A DNA stretch of 64,000 nucleotides from assembly GCF_009664975.1 (NCBI RefSeq), contig NZ_WJXB01000006.1, positions 175,997 to 239,996 on the forward strand, written 5' to 3'. The DNA comes from Paenibacillus monticola (GTDB lineage Bacteria > Bacillota > Bacilli > Paenibacillales > Paenibacillaceae). The translations under genes and the position numbers were made by a program. Under the pieces are notes generated by a model, which made no database searches, was not told the DNA's origin, and was given only the letters and a program-made list of their open reading frames with translations. Shown piece by piece: positions 1-8,757 of the stretch; position 1 is the stretch's first letter; the number at the start of each line of letters is the position of its first letter.

Positions 1-1864
1 TCACCATGGCACGAACACGTCCGAAGCAGTTACCTGCTACAAAAGCGTCTCCCACTCTCAGGGTACCATGTTGTACGAGAATACGTGCGACTGGTCCACG
101 GTTCTTATCAAGTTCCGCTTCAATCACTGTACCACGCGCCCGTTTGTCTGGGTTCGCTTTGTATTCATTCACTTCAGCTACAAGTAAAATCATTTCCAGC
201 AGTTCTTCCAGATTCGTGCGCTGTTTAGCAGACAAGTTTACAAAGATTGTATCGCCGCCCCACTCTTCAGGAACTAGGCCATATCCAGTAAGCTCTTGCT
301 TCACCTTGTCAGGATCAGCGCCCACTTTATCAATTTTGTTAACAGCTACAATGATTGGTAGTCCTGCTGCCTTAGCATGGTTAATGGCTTCTACCGTCTG
401 AGGCATAACACCATCATCCGCTGCCACCACAATTATGGTCATATCTGTAACCTGTGCTCCACGGGCACGCATTGCGGTAAACGCTTCGTGACCTGGAGTA
501 TCCAGGAACGTAATTTTCTTGTGGTTGATTTCGACCTGATACGCACCGATGTGCTGAGTGATCCCACCGGCTTCGCCGCTGGTCACATTTGTAGAACGGA
601 TAGCATCCAACAATGTTGTTTTACCATGATCGACGTGACCCATGATCGTTACAACCGGAGGACGGCTCTGCAGTTCTTCTTCAGTATCGTTCTCTTCAAC
701 GGTTTCAAAGCTGTCCTCATCAACAGGAATCTTCACTTCTACTTCTACACCAAATTCACCAGCAAGAAGTAAAATAGTGTCAAGATCAAGCTCTTGATTT
801 ATGGTAGCCATAACACCCATCGAGATCAGTTTTTTGATAACTTCCGAAGCATCCTTATGCAGCAGTTTCGCTGTTTCGCCAACAGTCATGCTGCCACGAA
901 CAATAATTTTCTTCGGCGTATTATCAACCTTCTCGCGACGTTCCATTTGTTGATTCTTACCGCGGCCGTTTTTGCCTCCGCGTCCGCGGAAGTTCCCGCC
1001 CTTACCATCATCAAAGCGTCTTTGGCCTGTACCCGTAGTTGGTCTGCTACCACCAGTAGCACCACTCTTCTTAGGACCACCTTTGGAGAAATCTCCGCCT
1101 GCGCCGCCTTGACCTTGTGGACCCGCTGAACGAGGCGCTCCGCCTTGACCTTGCGGACGATCGCCGGTGCGAGGAGCTGCACCTTGGGTCGGCGGACGGT
1201 TACCAGCTGGTGAGCTACCTTGTGGGCGGCTTCCAGTTGTACTGCTGCCTTGCGGGCGACTTCCAGTAGTTCCGCTACCTTGTGGGCGGCTACCTGTTGT
1301 ACTGCTACCCTGTGGGCGACTTCCGGTAGTGCTGCTGCCTTGTGGGCGGCTTCCAGTTGTACTGCCTTGCGGACGACTACCAGTTGTACTGCTGCCTTGT
1401 GGGCGGCTTCCAGTAGTGCTGCCTTGTGGGCGGCTACCTGTTGTACTGCCTTGCGGACGTGCATTCTGTGTGGAACCTGTTTGTGCTGTGCGGGAATCTT
1501 GTCCGCTTTGGGGCCTTGGGGACGTCGTCGATTGGTTGTTGTTTTGGTTACTGTTCATACCTACCTGCTTTTCCGGTTGATTTTGGTTGGCGTTCTGAGC
1601 ACTCTGGGGTTCGGCGGTTACCGCTCCGGTGGTTGTCACTGGGCGGCTGCTAGTACCGGGTTCCCGCTTGGCTGCAGCGTTTGACTTAATATCCTTAAAG
1701 AACTGTTCTACTTTGTTCACGGAACCATTCTCCATGACACTCATATGATTGTTCACAGGGACATCCAAACGCTTCAGAATGGTAATAATTTCTTTACTAC
1801 TCATGTTCAATGATTTCGCGTATTCGTAAACACGCAGTTTATCTTTATTGTCTTCTTTAGTCAA
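1..1864 (-). CDS. infB: translation initiation factor IF-2, 3' end cut by window edge
   Basis: GTPase that places initiator tRNA on the 30S subunit and promotes subunit joining. About 621 codons are visible; the C-terminal domains lie outside the window. The likely start is TTG at 1864, behind GGAGGTGGAG with short spacing; it overlaps the 3' end of ylxQ by 8 nt. An N-terminal IF2 helical domain (residues 1-50, with RVYEYAK) is followed by a long low-complexity linker that includes nine GSRPQGSSTT-type repeats and a Gly/Arg-rich stretch (GGNFRGRGGKNGRGKN). The G domain follows: P-loop GHVDHGKT near residue 409, DTPGHE, and NKID near 509. Last visible gene of the rimP-nusA-ylxR-ylxQ-infB operon. 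Identity is certain; the TTG start is inferred from the ribosome binding site and the family N-terminus. Confidence 0.97.
   Translation of the reverse strand, partial: MTKEDNKDKLRVYEYAKSLNMSSKEIITILKRLDVPVNNHMSVMENGSVNKVEQFFKDIKSNAAAKREPGTSSRPVTTTGAVTAEPQSAQNANQNQPEKQVGMNSNQNNNQSTTSPRPQSGQDSRTAQTGSTQNARPQGSTTGSRPQGSTTGSRPQGSSTTGSRPQGSTTGSRPQGSSTTGSRPQGSSTTGSRPQGSGTTGSRPQGSSTTGSRPQGSSPAGNRPPTQGAAPRTGDRPQGQGGAPRSAGPQGQGGAGGDFSKGGPKKSGATGGSRPTTGTGQRRFDDGKGGNFRGRGGKNGRGKNQQMERREKVDNTPKKIIVRGSMTVGETAKLLHKDASEVIKKLISMGVMATINQELDLDTILLLAGEFGVEVEVKIPVDEDSFETVEENDTEEELQSRPPVVTIMGHVDHGKTTLLDAIRSTNVTSGEAGGITQHIGAYQVEINHKKITFLDTPGHEAFTAMRARGAQVTDMTIIVVAADDGVMPQTVEAINHAKAAGLPIIVAVNKIDKVGADPDKVKQELTGYGLVPEEWGGDTIFVNLSAKQRTNLEELLEMILLVAEVNEYKANPDKRARGTVIEAELDKNRGPVARILVQHGTLRVGDAFVAGNCFGRVRAMV
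1200..1460 (-). repeat. 27/30-bp tandem repeat array inside infB
   Basis: Nine in-frame copies of a 9- or 10-residue unit, consensus GSRPQGSSTT (variants ARPQGSTT, GSRPQGSTT, GSRPQGSGTT, GSRPQGSSPAG), lie in the linker before the IF-2 G domain. Unit length alternates between 27 and 30 bp, so copy gain or loss keeps the reading frame. The array also keeps other frames open on both strands, giving long spurious ORFs. Confidence 0.9.
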
Positions 1865-2180
1865 TAACTCCACCTCCGACAGTATCTCCAAGTTGCTTGG
1901 AGATCATTTCCGCGAATCCTTTATCCGTAACGGCCAGCACAACGCGCTGAACTTTACCAATACTTGCACCGAGACTGTCTCGATGAAATGCGATTACTAG
2001 TGGAATATCGTAGGTTCCGCATTTATCGCGGAACTTTTTCTGGGTATTATCTGAAGCGTCACCCGCCAGAACGACCAGCTTCGCTTCTGAAGACCGCACT
2101 GCCTTAAGTACAGCCTCATCGCCGGTGACAATCTTGCCTGCTCTCATTGCAAGCCCTAAATAAGAAAGTGCCTTACTCAT
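1857..2180 (-). CDS. ylxQ: L7Ae-family ribosomal-protein-like RNA-binding protein YlxQ
   Basis: Small protein of the L7Ae/L30e/S12e/Gadd45 family (about 107 aa), the usual passenger between ylxR and infB in Bacillota. The family binds kink-turn RNA; the exact target of YlxQ is not established. Visible family features are SYLGLAMRAGKIVTGDE at the N-terminus and KLVVLAGDASDNT in the first half. An in-frame GTG at 2189 is possible, but ATG at 2180 has better spacing from AAAGGA and starts with the family-like MSKAL. It overlaps the ylxR 3' end by 8 nt and the infB start by 8 nt, so translation is probably coupled through the operon. Confidence 0.9.
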   Translation of the reverse strand: MSKALSYLGLAMRAGKIVTGDEAVLKAVRSSEAKLVVLAGDASDNTQKKFRDKCGTYDIPLVIAFHRDSLGASIGKVQRVVLAVTDKGFAEMISKQLGDTVGGGVID

Positions 2181-2481
2181 TGTCCTCACTATCCTTTGCT
2201 GCTAAAAACTGCTCCTCCACGGATACAAAATCCCGGGCAAGCTGGGCATAGATTTCAGGACTCACTTGACATTTTAACGCACGATCAAGTGCTTTATTCT
2301 TTTGCGCCAATTTAAAACATTCCAGTTTCCCGCATATATAAGCACCTCGACCTGATTTCTTACCTGTCAGATCGATAAGCACCTCGCCCTCCGGCGTTCT
2401 AACCACACGAATCAGCTCTTTCTTGGGCTTCATCTCCTGGCTAACAACGCATTTGCGCAGCGGTACCTTCTTTTGTTTCAT
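2173..2481 (-). CDS. ylxR: YlxR family RNA-binding protein (RnpM-like)
   Basis: A 102-aa protein of the YlxR/DUF448 family, encoded between nusA and ylxQ as in other Bacillota. Family members bind RNA; the Bacillus protein has been linked to RNase P RNA (RnpM). The N-terminal half has the expected layout: KVPLRKCVVSQE, then ELIRVVRTPEGEV, then the signature GRGAYICG near residues 44-51, followed by a basic helical tail. The start ATG is preceded by GGGAGG with 8-nt spacing. It overlaps ylxQ by 8 nt. Assignment is firm from sequence and context. Confidence 0.93.
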   Translation of the reverse strand: MKQKKVPLRKCVVSQEMKPKKELIRVVRTPEGEVLIDLTGKKSGRGAYICGKLECFKLAQKNKALDRALKCQVSPEIYAQLARDFVSVEEQFLAAKDSEDNE

Positions 2482-2508
2482 AACATAAGCCTCCCGTCAA
2501 CAGGTTAA

Positions 2509-3606
2509 TTAATCAATGGAGACGGAATCCTGATGCATTTCATCAACTGAAGTTCTCGCTCTGCCGTATTCCTGCTCCGCTTGGCTTTCGCTCTTGATAT
2601 CAATTTTCCAGCCGGTAAGTTTGGCAGCAAGACGTGCGTTCTGCCCTTTAATGCCGATAGCCAGTGACAATTGATAATCAGGAACAATGACCCGTGCCAT
2701 TTTCTCCGGTTCAAAGATCTGTACTTCAAGCACTTTGGATGGACTAAGCGCGTTCGCCACATATTCTTGAACAAGATCAGAATAACGGACGATATCGATC
2801 TTCTCGCCGCGAAGTTCTGTAACGATCGTCTGAACTCGTGTGCCTCTTGGACCTACGCAGGAACCGACAGGATCGACTTCCGGATTGCGGGAATACACAG
2901 CAATTTTGGAACGGAAGCCAGCTTCACGTGCAACGGAACGAATTTCAACCACGCCATCAAAAATTTCTGGAACCTCCAGCTCGAACAAACGCTTCAGCAG
3001 ACCAGGATGACTACGGGACAGCATAATCTGCGGTCCTTTGGTTGTGTTCTCAACCTTGGTAATGTAGGCTTTGATGCGCTCGCTTTGCTTGAACTTCTCA
3101 CCAGGCATCAATTCGCCAAGCGGGAGAACCGCCTCGATTTTGCCAAGATCGATGTAGATGTTGCGCATATCCTGACGCTGTACAAGGCCGGTAACGATAT
3201 CATCTTCCTTGTCAATAAAAGCGTTATAGATGAGTCCACGCTCTGCTTCGCGAATACGCTGGGTCACAACCTGCTTAGCGGTCTGGGCGGCAATACGTCC
3301 GAAATCACGAGGTGTCACTTCAAGCTCAGCGATATCTTCAAGCTGGAAGTGCGGGTTAATCTCCCGAGCAGATGGCAGTGAGATTTCAGTCCGGATATCC
3401 AAGACTTCTTCTACAATCAGCTTGCGAGCATAAACCCTGATCACACCTGTTGCGCGATTCATGTCGACACGCACGTTTTGCGCTGCATTAAAATTACGTT
3501 TATAACTGGAGATCAGTGCAGCTTCGATGGCTTCAAATAGCACATCCTTGCTGATGCCTCTCTCCCTTTCCAGTTCATTCATAGCATCAATAAACTCCAT
3601 ACTCAT
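2509..3606 (-). CDS. nusA: transcription termination/antitermination factor NusA
   Basis: RNA polymerase-associated factor that stimulates pausing and intrinsic termination. At 365 aa it is the Gram-positive size and lacks the E. coli C-terminal acidic repeats. An N-terminal polymerase-binding domain (1-125, from MEFIDAMNELERERGI) is followed by an S1 domain (about 135-200) and two KH domains; KH1 has DPVGSCVGPRGTR (about 245-258) and KH2 has SLAIGIKGQNARLA (about 313-326). The start at 3606 has AAAGGGGG about 11 nt upstream; ATG 3600 is possible. It sits 26 nt after rimP. A terminator-like hairpin in the operon leader may allow autoregulation (see 4146-4171). Confidence 0.97.
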   Translation of the reverse strand: MSMEFIDAMNELERERGISKDVLFEAIEAALISSYKRNFNAAQNVRVDMNRATGVIRVYARKLIVEEVLDIRTEISLPSAREINPHFQLEDIAELEVTPRDFGRIAAQTAKQVVTQRIREAERGLIYNAFIDKEDDIVTGLVQRQDMRNIYIDLGKIEAVLPLGELMPGEKFKQSERIKAYITKVENTTKGPQIMLSRSHPGLLKRLFELEVPEIFDGVVEIRSVAREAGFRSKIAVYSRNPEVDPVGSCVGPRGTRVQTIVTELRGEKIDIVRYSDLVQEYVANALSPSKVLEVQIFEPEKMARVIVPDYQLSLAIGIKGQNARLAAKLTGWKIDIKSESQAEQEYGRARTSVDEMHQDSVSID

Positions 3607-3632
3607 GAAATTCCGGTCCCCCTTTCAAGACG

Positions 3633-4100
3633 TTAAAAAATAATGGCCAATCTCGCGCTGGCAACTTTGGCATATGGTATTGTTTGTTCTTTTTTGCCCG
3701 CGGAGATGAGCAGTTCCTCGTTCTCGAACGAGAGCAACCGACCTTCGAATTCTTTGAGTCCTTGAATCGGCTCATAAACAGTCACATACACGTCCTTGCC
3801 TACCGCTTTAGCAACATCCGCAGCTTTTTTGAGCGGACGTTCAGCTCCCGGCGAAGAAACCTCAAGGAAATAAGCCTCAGGGATAGGATCATTCTCATCC
3901 AATTTTTGACTGAAATATTCGCTGATACTTCCGCAGTCATCAATATCGATGCCGCCTTCTTTATCTACGAATATGCGCAGAAACCAATTGGAGCCTTCCT
4001 TCACGTATTCAACGTCCACCAGTTCGAAACCATTGTCGTCGAGATAGGGCCCGAGCATCTGCTCTACCGTTTGTTTAATATTTGATTTGGGTGTGCTCAA
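3633..4100 (-). CDS. rimP: ribosome maturation factor RimP
   Basis: Protein needed for 30S subunit maturation, about 155 aa, first gene of the nusA-infB operon. The N-terminal domain carries GFELVDVEYVKEGSNWFLR and FVDKEGGIDIDDC; the family signature YFLEVSSPGAERPL lies near residues 77-90, and an SH3-like C-terminal domain follows. The start is most likely TTG at 4100 (LSTPKSNIK), because GGAGG sits 8-9 nt upstream. An upstream in-frame start at 4142 would add 14 residues unlike the family. The leader contains a strong promoter and a hairpin. Confidence 0.95.
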   Translation of the reverse strand: MSTPKSNIKQTVEQMLGPYLDDNGFELVDVEYVKEGSNWFLRIFVDKEGGIDIDDCGSISEYFSQKLDENDPIPEAYFLEVSSPGAERPLKKAADVAKAVGKDVYVTVYEPIQGLKEFEGRLLSFENEELLISAGKKEQTIPYAKVASARLAIIF

Positions 4101-4145
4101 AAGAAAATAACCTCCACGAACTTGTCTTTTGCTATATACCAAAGA

Positions 4146-4171
4146 TAAAGAGTGGGTTTCCCCACTCTTTA
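4146..4171 (-). terminator. hairpin in the rimP-nusA leader
   Basis: A perfect 11-bp inverted repeat (arms 4146-4156 and 4161-4171, loop 4157-4160) sits between the promoter at 4204-4232 and the rimP start at 4100. On the minus strand it reads TAAAGAGTGGG-GAAA-CCCACTCTTTA and is followed by TCTTTGG, a short imperfect U-tract. It could be a weak attenuator rather than the polC terminator, because it lies downstream of the promoter. Confidence 0.75.
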
Positions 4172-4203
4172 CACAACGGACTTATCTCATTATTACCAAA
4201 GAA

Positions 4204-4232
4204 ATTATACCATACAGCGGTAGCACTGACAA
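4204..4232 (-). promoter_or_regulatory. sigma-A promoter of rimP-nusA-infB
   Basis: Minus strand: -35 TTGTCA (4227-4232), 17-bp spacer, -10 TATAAT (4204-4209). The predicted transcript starts near 4197, giving about 100 nt of leader before the rimP start at 4100. Match and spacing are close to ideal. Confidence 0.85.
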
Positions 4233-4287
4233 GTGCTAGCCCTTGACTGCCTCTTTTGAACATTCATTTTCTAGATATTATGAGGTC

Positions 4288-7200
4288 TTAGAATAAGGAA
4301 AGTTGATTACTTTCCGGTAATCCGCGGAAGCAGCCCATCCCGGTTAGGAGCTCAATAACCGTCTTGCTCGCCTTTGATTTCTGTTGGAAATCTTCGATGG
4401 AAAGAAATTCACCAGCCTCTTTGGCGGCAGCAACGTTATAGGCTGCATTATCACCAATACCCTGTAATGCAGAGAAGGGGGGGATAAGACTGTTGCCGTC
4501 AACTATAAAGTTGATAGCATCGGACCGGTAAAGATCAATATTTTTGAAAACAAAACCACGTGCGGTCATTTCCAGTGCCATTTCAAGAATAGGCAGCATG
4601 GCTTTTTCTTTCGGCAAGGCCTGAAATCCTTTTTGCTCAATTTCGACAATCTGACGGGTAATGGCATCATACCCCTTGCAGCAAAGCTCAATGTCAAAAT
4701 CCGCTGCTCTTACCGAGAAATAGGTCGCATAATATTCTATCGGGTAATAGAGTTTAAAGTAGGCGGTACGGACAGCAGATATAACATAAGCCGCAGCATG
4801 CGCCTTTGGAAACATGTACTGGATCTTCAAGCAAGAATCAATATACCACTGCGGAACTTTGCATTTCTTCATTTCATCGATCCATTCGGCCGACAGACCT
4901 TTACCTTTACGCACGCTTTCCGTAATTTTGAAGGCAAGACCTGCATCCATACCCGCTTTATATATTAAGAAAAGCATGATATCATCCCGACAACCAATAA
5001 CGGTCTTGATGTTACAGGTGTTGTTCTTGATGAGATCCTGGGCATTGCCCAACCATACACCGGTACCATGCGACAACCCGGAAATTTGCAATAAATCGGC
5101 AAAGCTCGAAGGTTGGGACTCGATAAGCATCTGGCGGACAAAACGTGTGCCCATCTCTGGAACGCCATAGGTTGCAACTGGCGTGCGTATCTGATCGGGT
5201 CTTACCCCAAGTGAATCCGTAGAGTTGAACATGCTCATTACTTTGGGATCGTTCATCGGGATCGACGTAGGATCAACACCTGTTAAATCCTGCAGCATAC
5301 GCATCATCGTCGGATCATCGTGACCCAGAATATCAAGCTTAAGCAAATTGGCATCAAACGCATGATAATCAAAATGAGTCGTCTTCCACTCGGAGTTGAC
5401 ATCATCGGCTGGAAACTGCACAGGCGTAATATCTTCTATTTCCATATAGTCCGGCAAAACGACTATCCCACCGGGATGCTGGCCCGTGCTTCGCTTCACA
5501 CCCGTACAGCCAGCCGCTAGACGGCCGACCTCAGCGCCGCGCCAACGTTTCTGATGATGTTCCTCATATTTCTTGGTAAAGCCAAAGGCGGTCTTCTCAG
5601 CCACCGTACCGATCGTCCCCGCACGGAATACGTTGTCCGGTCCAAACATCGTCTTGGTGAAATTATGGGCATTCGGCTGATAAGCACCTGAAAAGTTAAG
5701 ATCGATATCGGGAACCTTATCACCCTTAAATCCAAGGAAGGTCTCAAAAGGAATATCCTGTCCTTCGCCTCTCAACTTTCCGCCGCAATCCGGACAGGTC
5801 TTATCCGGCAAGTCGAACCCGCTCGGCACACTGCCGTCAAGGAACCATTCGCTGTGCCGACATTCAGAATTACCGCAAATATAATGAGCCGGAAGCGGAT
5901 TAACCTCGGATATCCCGAGAAAGGTCGCTACCACTGAAGAGCCAACAGATCCTCGAGACCCAACAAGATAACCGTCCTGATTCGATTTTTTGACGAGACG
6001 TTCAGAGATCAGATAGTTGGCAGAGAAACCAAATTTGATGATTGGCGCCAGTTCTTTCTCCAATCGAGCTATCACTACTTCTGGCAGCTCCTCGCCGTAA
6101 ATGGACTTGGCTGTGCTGTAGCAGGTCTCACGAATCTCTTCATCGGCACCCTCGATAACGGGCGTAAACAGCTTTTCCGGGAATAACTCATAGTCCTCGA
6201 AGCGTTCGGCTAACTCCACTGTATTGGTGACGACGACTTCCAGCGCTTTTTCAGAACCTAGAAATTCAAACTCAGTCAGCATTTCATCCGTTGTCCGAAA
6301 ATGGGCATCCGGTTTACGCAAATCCTTCAATGGGCTAAAGCCCGTAATTCCATTAATGGTGATATCGCGGAACAGCTTATCACGTGGTTCAAGATAATGG
6401 ACGTTACCCGTAGCAATAACCGGCTTATTCAGCTGTTCGCCAATTTCGCAGACCTTGCGTACCGCACCCCGCAGCTCCTCTGGACTGGCCACAAAACCTT
6501 TGTCCACCAAATGCATGTACATCGTCAGCGGTTGAATCTCCAGAACATCGTAGAATTGGGCAACCTCCGTCGCTTCCTCCGTAGTTTTGTTCAGCACAGC
6601 CTCAAAGAATTCCCCACGTTCACAGCCAGAAATAATCAGCAGACCATCTCGCAACTCTTCTAGTTTCGACTTTGGAATACAAGGTACACGTTTAAAGTAC
6701 TCCGTATGCGACATCGAAATCAGCTTGTACAGATTCTTCTTGCCAATAGGGTTGAGCGCATAAATGCAGCAATGAAACGGACGCACGGTTGAAAGATCAT
6801 TACCTACATAATCATTTAGGCGATCAAGTCGTGTCATGCCTTTTAGCTTCTGCGCATCCACCAGCAAACCGTTTAGAATCCCGCCCAAAGCAACAGTATC
6901 ATCTATCGCACGGTGATGGCTCTCCAACAAAACTTTATATTTGTCGGCCAAAGTGTTCAGCCTGTGATTTTTCATAGTCGGATACAGCAGACGTGCCAGT
7001 TCAAGGGTATCCAGCGTGGGATTAGTCAGCTTTGGCAGTCCCAACTTTACTAGTGATGCTTGAATAAATCCCATATCAAATCTGGCGTTATGCGCAACTA
7101 GTATGCTGTCCCCTACAAAATCCACAAACTGATGTAACACGGGTTCCAGATCAGGGGCATCCTTGACCATTTCATCTGTTATGCTCGTCAACTGCGTGAT

Positions 7201-8613
7201 ATGATAAGGAATCTTCTCATGCGGATTAACAAAAGTAGAATAACGGCCAAGTTCCTTACCCTCGCACATTTTAATGGCTGCCAGCTCGGTAATATTATTG
7301 CGAGTAATCGACAAACCCGTGGTCTCGATATCAAACACGACATAGGTTGCCGTCTTGAGCTCCAGCTCCTGAGCGTTCTCGACTATATTCACAGCGTCAT
7401 TAACTACATTGGCTTCGACCCCATAGATCATCTTGATCTTGTTCTTATGTGCAGAATGCGCCGCGTCCGGAAAAGCTTGAACCACACCATGATCGGTGAC
7501 GGCAATTGCTGGATGACCCCATTTCGAAGCTGTTTTGACATAAGCATCAATGGAAGCCACCGCATCCATCGCGCTCATCTTCGTATGAAGATGGAATTCC
7601 ACCCGCTTCAGTGGAGCATTATCTTTGCGTGCAGGCGGAGCCTGTACCTCCGACAAATCGGATGGAATCATGACCAGCTCGGGAATCTGCATAAAACGAT
7701 CGAATTCCACCTTGCCGCGTGCTCTCACCCATTTGCCGTTTGCAAGCTGGCTCATTACCTTTAAATCCTCTTTGTTCTTGGCAAACATCTTCATCTGCAG
7801 TGAATCGCTGAAATCGGTCAAACTAAAGGTGAACAGTGTACTGCCGTTACGCAATTCCTTGCGGTCCAGCCCAAAGATCGTACCCTGAATGGTAATCTTC
7901 TTCTCTTCATCCTGTATATCCACCATTGGAACAGCTTGCTCCTTGATCTCATAGCCAACCTGCAGCCGGACTACCTCACCTGAGTCACTCTCTTCAGAAG
8001 AAACCTCTGGCTCGCTGGCGGACATCATAAGCTCTACTAGCTCCCGCTCTTCCTGCTGAACCTTTTGCTGCAATTCTTCATAGACGTTGACGTTACTCAC
8101 ATTTTCCGCCATTTGTACTTTAACCTTAAGAACAAGACCAAAGTACTTCTCGTAAAATTTGATAATTGCCGCGTCAATCCCTTTTTTGCGGGCCAGTTCC
8201 AGCGAAGTGGAATCACTCATCGTCAGCAATAATATATCGCCTTTAAGCTCTTGAGTTGAACGCGTCATCCAACCGTTAACGGAAGGAATCTCGCGGTGCA
8301 CCCACTCCAGAAACAGCCCCCAGTACTCCCCAACAAGGTCTGCTCTGTTAACTTTCTCATCATATAGAAACAAAAAACTCACTTTGGCAATATGCTGCAA
8401 CTTCTCGCGCATCCTGAGGCAGAATGTTCGGTAGGTCTGTGCCGGAATCAGTGTTTCCTTAGTGATCACAATATGCCAATCCCGGTTGCCACGGCTGATC
8501 TCCACACGTTCTATATACCCGTCCAAAAAGTAGGGATCAATCAGCGCGGGTGGTATTTCTCCCTGCTTCATCAGCAACTCGAACCGTTTTCTTCTCTCCA
8601 TGTTCTGTTCCAT
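4288..8613 (-). CDS. polC: DNA polymerase III alpha subunit, PolC type
   Basis: Replicative polymerase of low-GC Gram-positives with built-in 3'-5' proofreading, 1441 aa from the chosen start. Domain order: N-terminal region, OB fold (about 230-310), PHP domain (VEFHLHTKMS, near 341), DEDD exonuclease inserted in the PHP (FDIETTGLS near 427), zinc motif CGNSEC...CPDCG (near 913-945), palm with PDIDLNFSG (near 968), fingers, and a C-terminal end NQLSLF typical of a beta-clamp contact. ATG 8613 (MEQNMERRKRF) is preceded by AAGGGGG; an in-frame ATG at 8685 lacks a comparable site. It follows proS with a gap of about 145 nt that shows no obvious terminator. Identity is certain. Confidence 0.98.
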   Translation of the reverse strand: MEQNMERRKRFELLMKQGEIPPALIDPYFLDGYIERVEISRGNRDWHIVITKETLIPAQTYRTFCLRMREKLQHIAKVSFLFLYDEKVNRADLVGEYWGLFLEWVHREIPSVNGWMTRSTQELKGDILLLTMSDSTSLELARKKGIDAAIIKFYEKYFGLVLKVKVQMAENVSNVNVYEELQQKVQQEERELVELMMSASEPEVSSEESDSGEVVRLQVGYEIKEQAVPMVDIQDEEKKITIQGTIFGLDRKELRNGSTLFTFSLTDFSDSLQMKMFAKNKEDLKVMSQLANGKWVRARGKVEFDRFMQIPELVMIPSDLSEVQAPPARKDNAPLKRVEFHLHTKMSAMDAVASIDAYVKTASKWGHPAIAVTDHGVVQAFPDAAHSAHKNKIKMIYGVEANVVNDAVNIVENAQELELKTATYVVFDIETTGLSITRNNITELAAIKMCEGKELGRYSTFVNPHEKIPYHITQLTSITDEMVKDAPDLEPVLHQFVDFVGDSILVAHNARFDMGFIQASLVKLGLPKLTNPTLDTLELARLLYPTMKNHRLNTLADKYKVLLESHHRAIDDTVALGGILNGLLVDAQKLKGMTRLDRLNDYVGNDLSTVRPFHCCIYALNPIGKKNLYKLISMSHTEYFKRVPCIPKSKLEELRDGLLIISGCERGEFFEAVLNKTTEEATEVAQFYDVLEIQPLTMYMHLVDKGFVASPEELRGAVRKVCEIGEQLNKPVIATGNVHYLEPRDKLFRDITINGITGFSPLKDLRKPDAHFRTTDEMLTEFEFLGSEKALEVVVTNTVELAERFEDYELFPEKLFTPVIEGADEEIRETCYSTAKSIYGEELPEVVIARLEKELAPIIKFGFSANYLISERLVKKSNQDGYLVGSRGSVGSSVVATFLGISEVNPLPAHYICGNSECRHSEWFLDGSVPSGFDLPDKTCPDCGGKLRGEGQDIPFETFLGFKGDKVPDIDLNFSGAYQPNAHNFTKTMFGPDNVFRAGTIGTVAEKTAFGFTKKYEEHHQKRWRGAEVGRLAAGCTGVKRSTGQHPGGIVVLPDYMEIEDITPVQFPADDVNSEWKTTHFDYHAFDANLLKLDILGHDDPTMMRMLQDLTGVDPTSIPMNDPKVMSMFNSTDSLGVRPDQIRTPVATYGVPEMGTRFVRQMLIESQPSSFADLLQISGLSHGTGVWLGNAQDLIKNNTCNIKTVIGCRDDIMLFLIYKAGMDAGLAFKITESVRKGKGLSAEWIDEMKKCKVPQWYIDSCLKIQYMFPKAHAAAYVISAVRTAYFKLYYPIEYYATYFSVRAADFDIELCCKGYDAITRQIVEIEQKGFQALPKEKAMLPILEMALEMTARGFVFKNIDLYRSDAINFIVDGNSLIPPFSALQGIGDNAAYNVAAAKEAGEFLSIEDFQQKSKASKTVIELLTGMGCFRGLPESNQLSLF

Positions 8614-8757
8614 GCTATCCCCCTTACCTGACTGAAGCATAAACTCTCTGACATTATGATAAAAAGCTCCCGGGATAAAAAGCATTGGGTTCTTTCGGCC
8701 CGCCGACTCCTCTCGCCAGAAGCTACATTTGAGAACATCATAATAAGTTGATTAAAT

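Noticed and set aside
886..1684. Long open frames on both strands over the infB repeat region
   Set aside because: They mirror the Gly/Ser/Arg/Pro/Gln repeat in other frames, have no ribosome binding sites, and give Cys/Leu- or Ala/Val-rich nonsense; infB explains the region.
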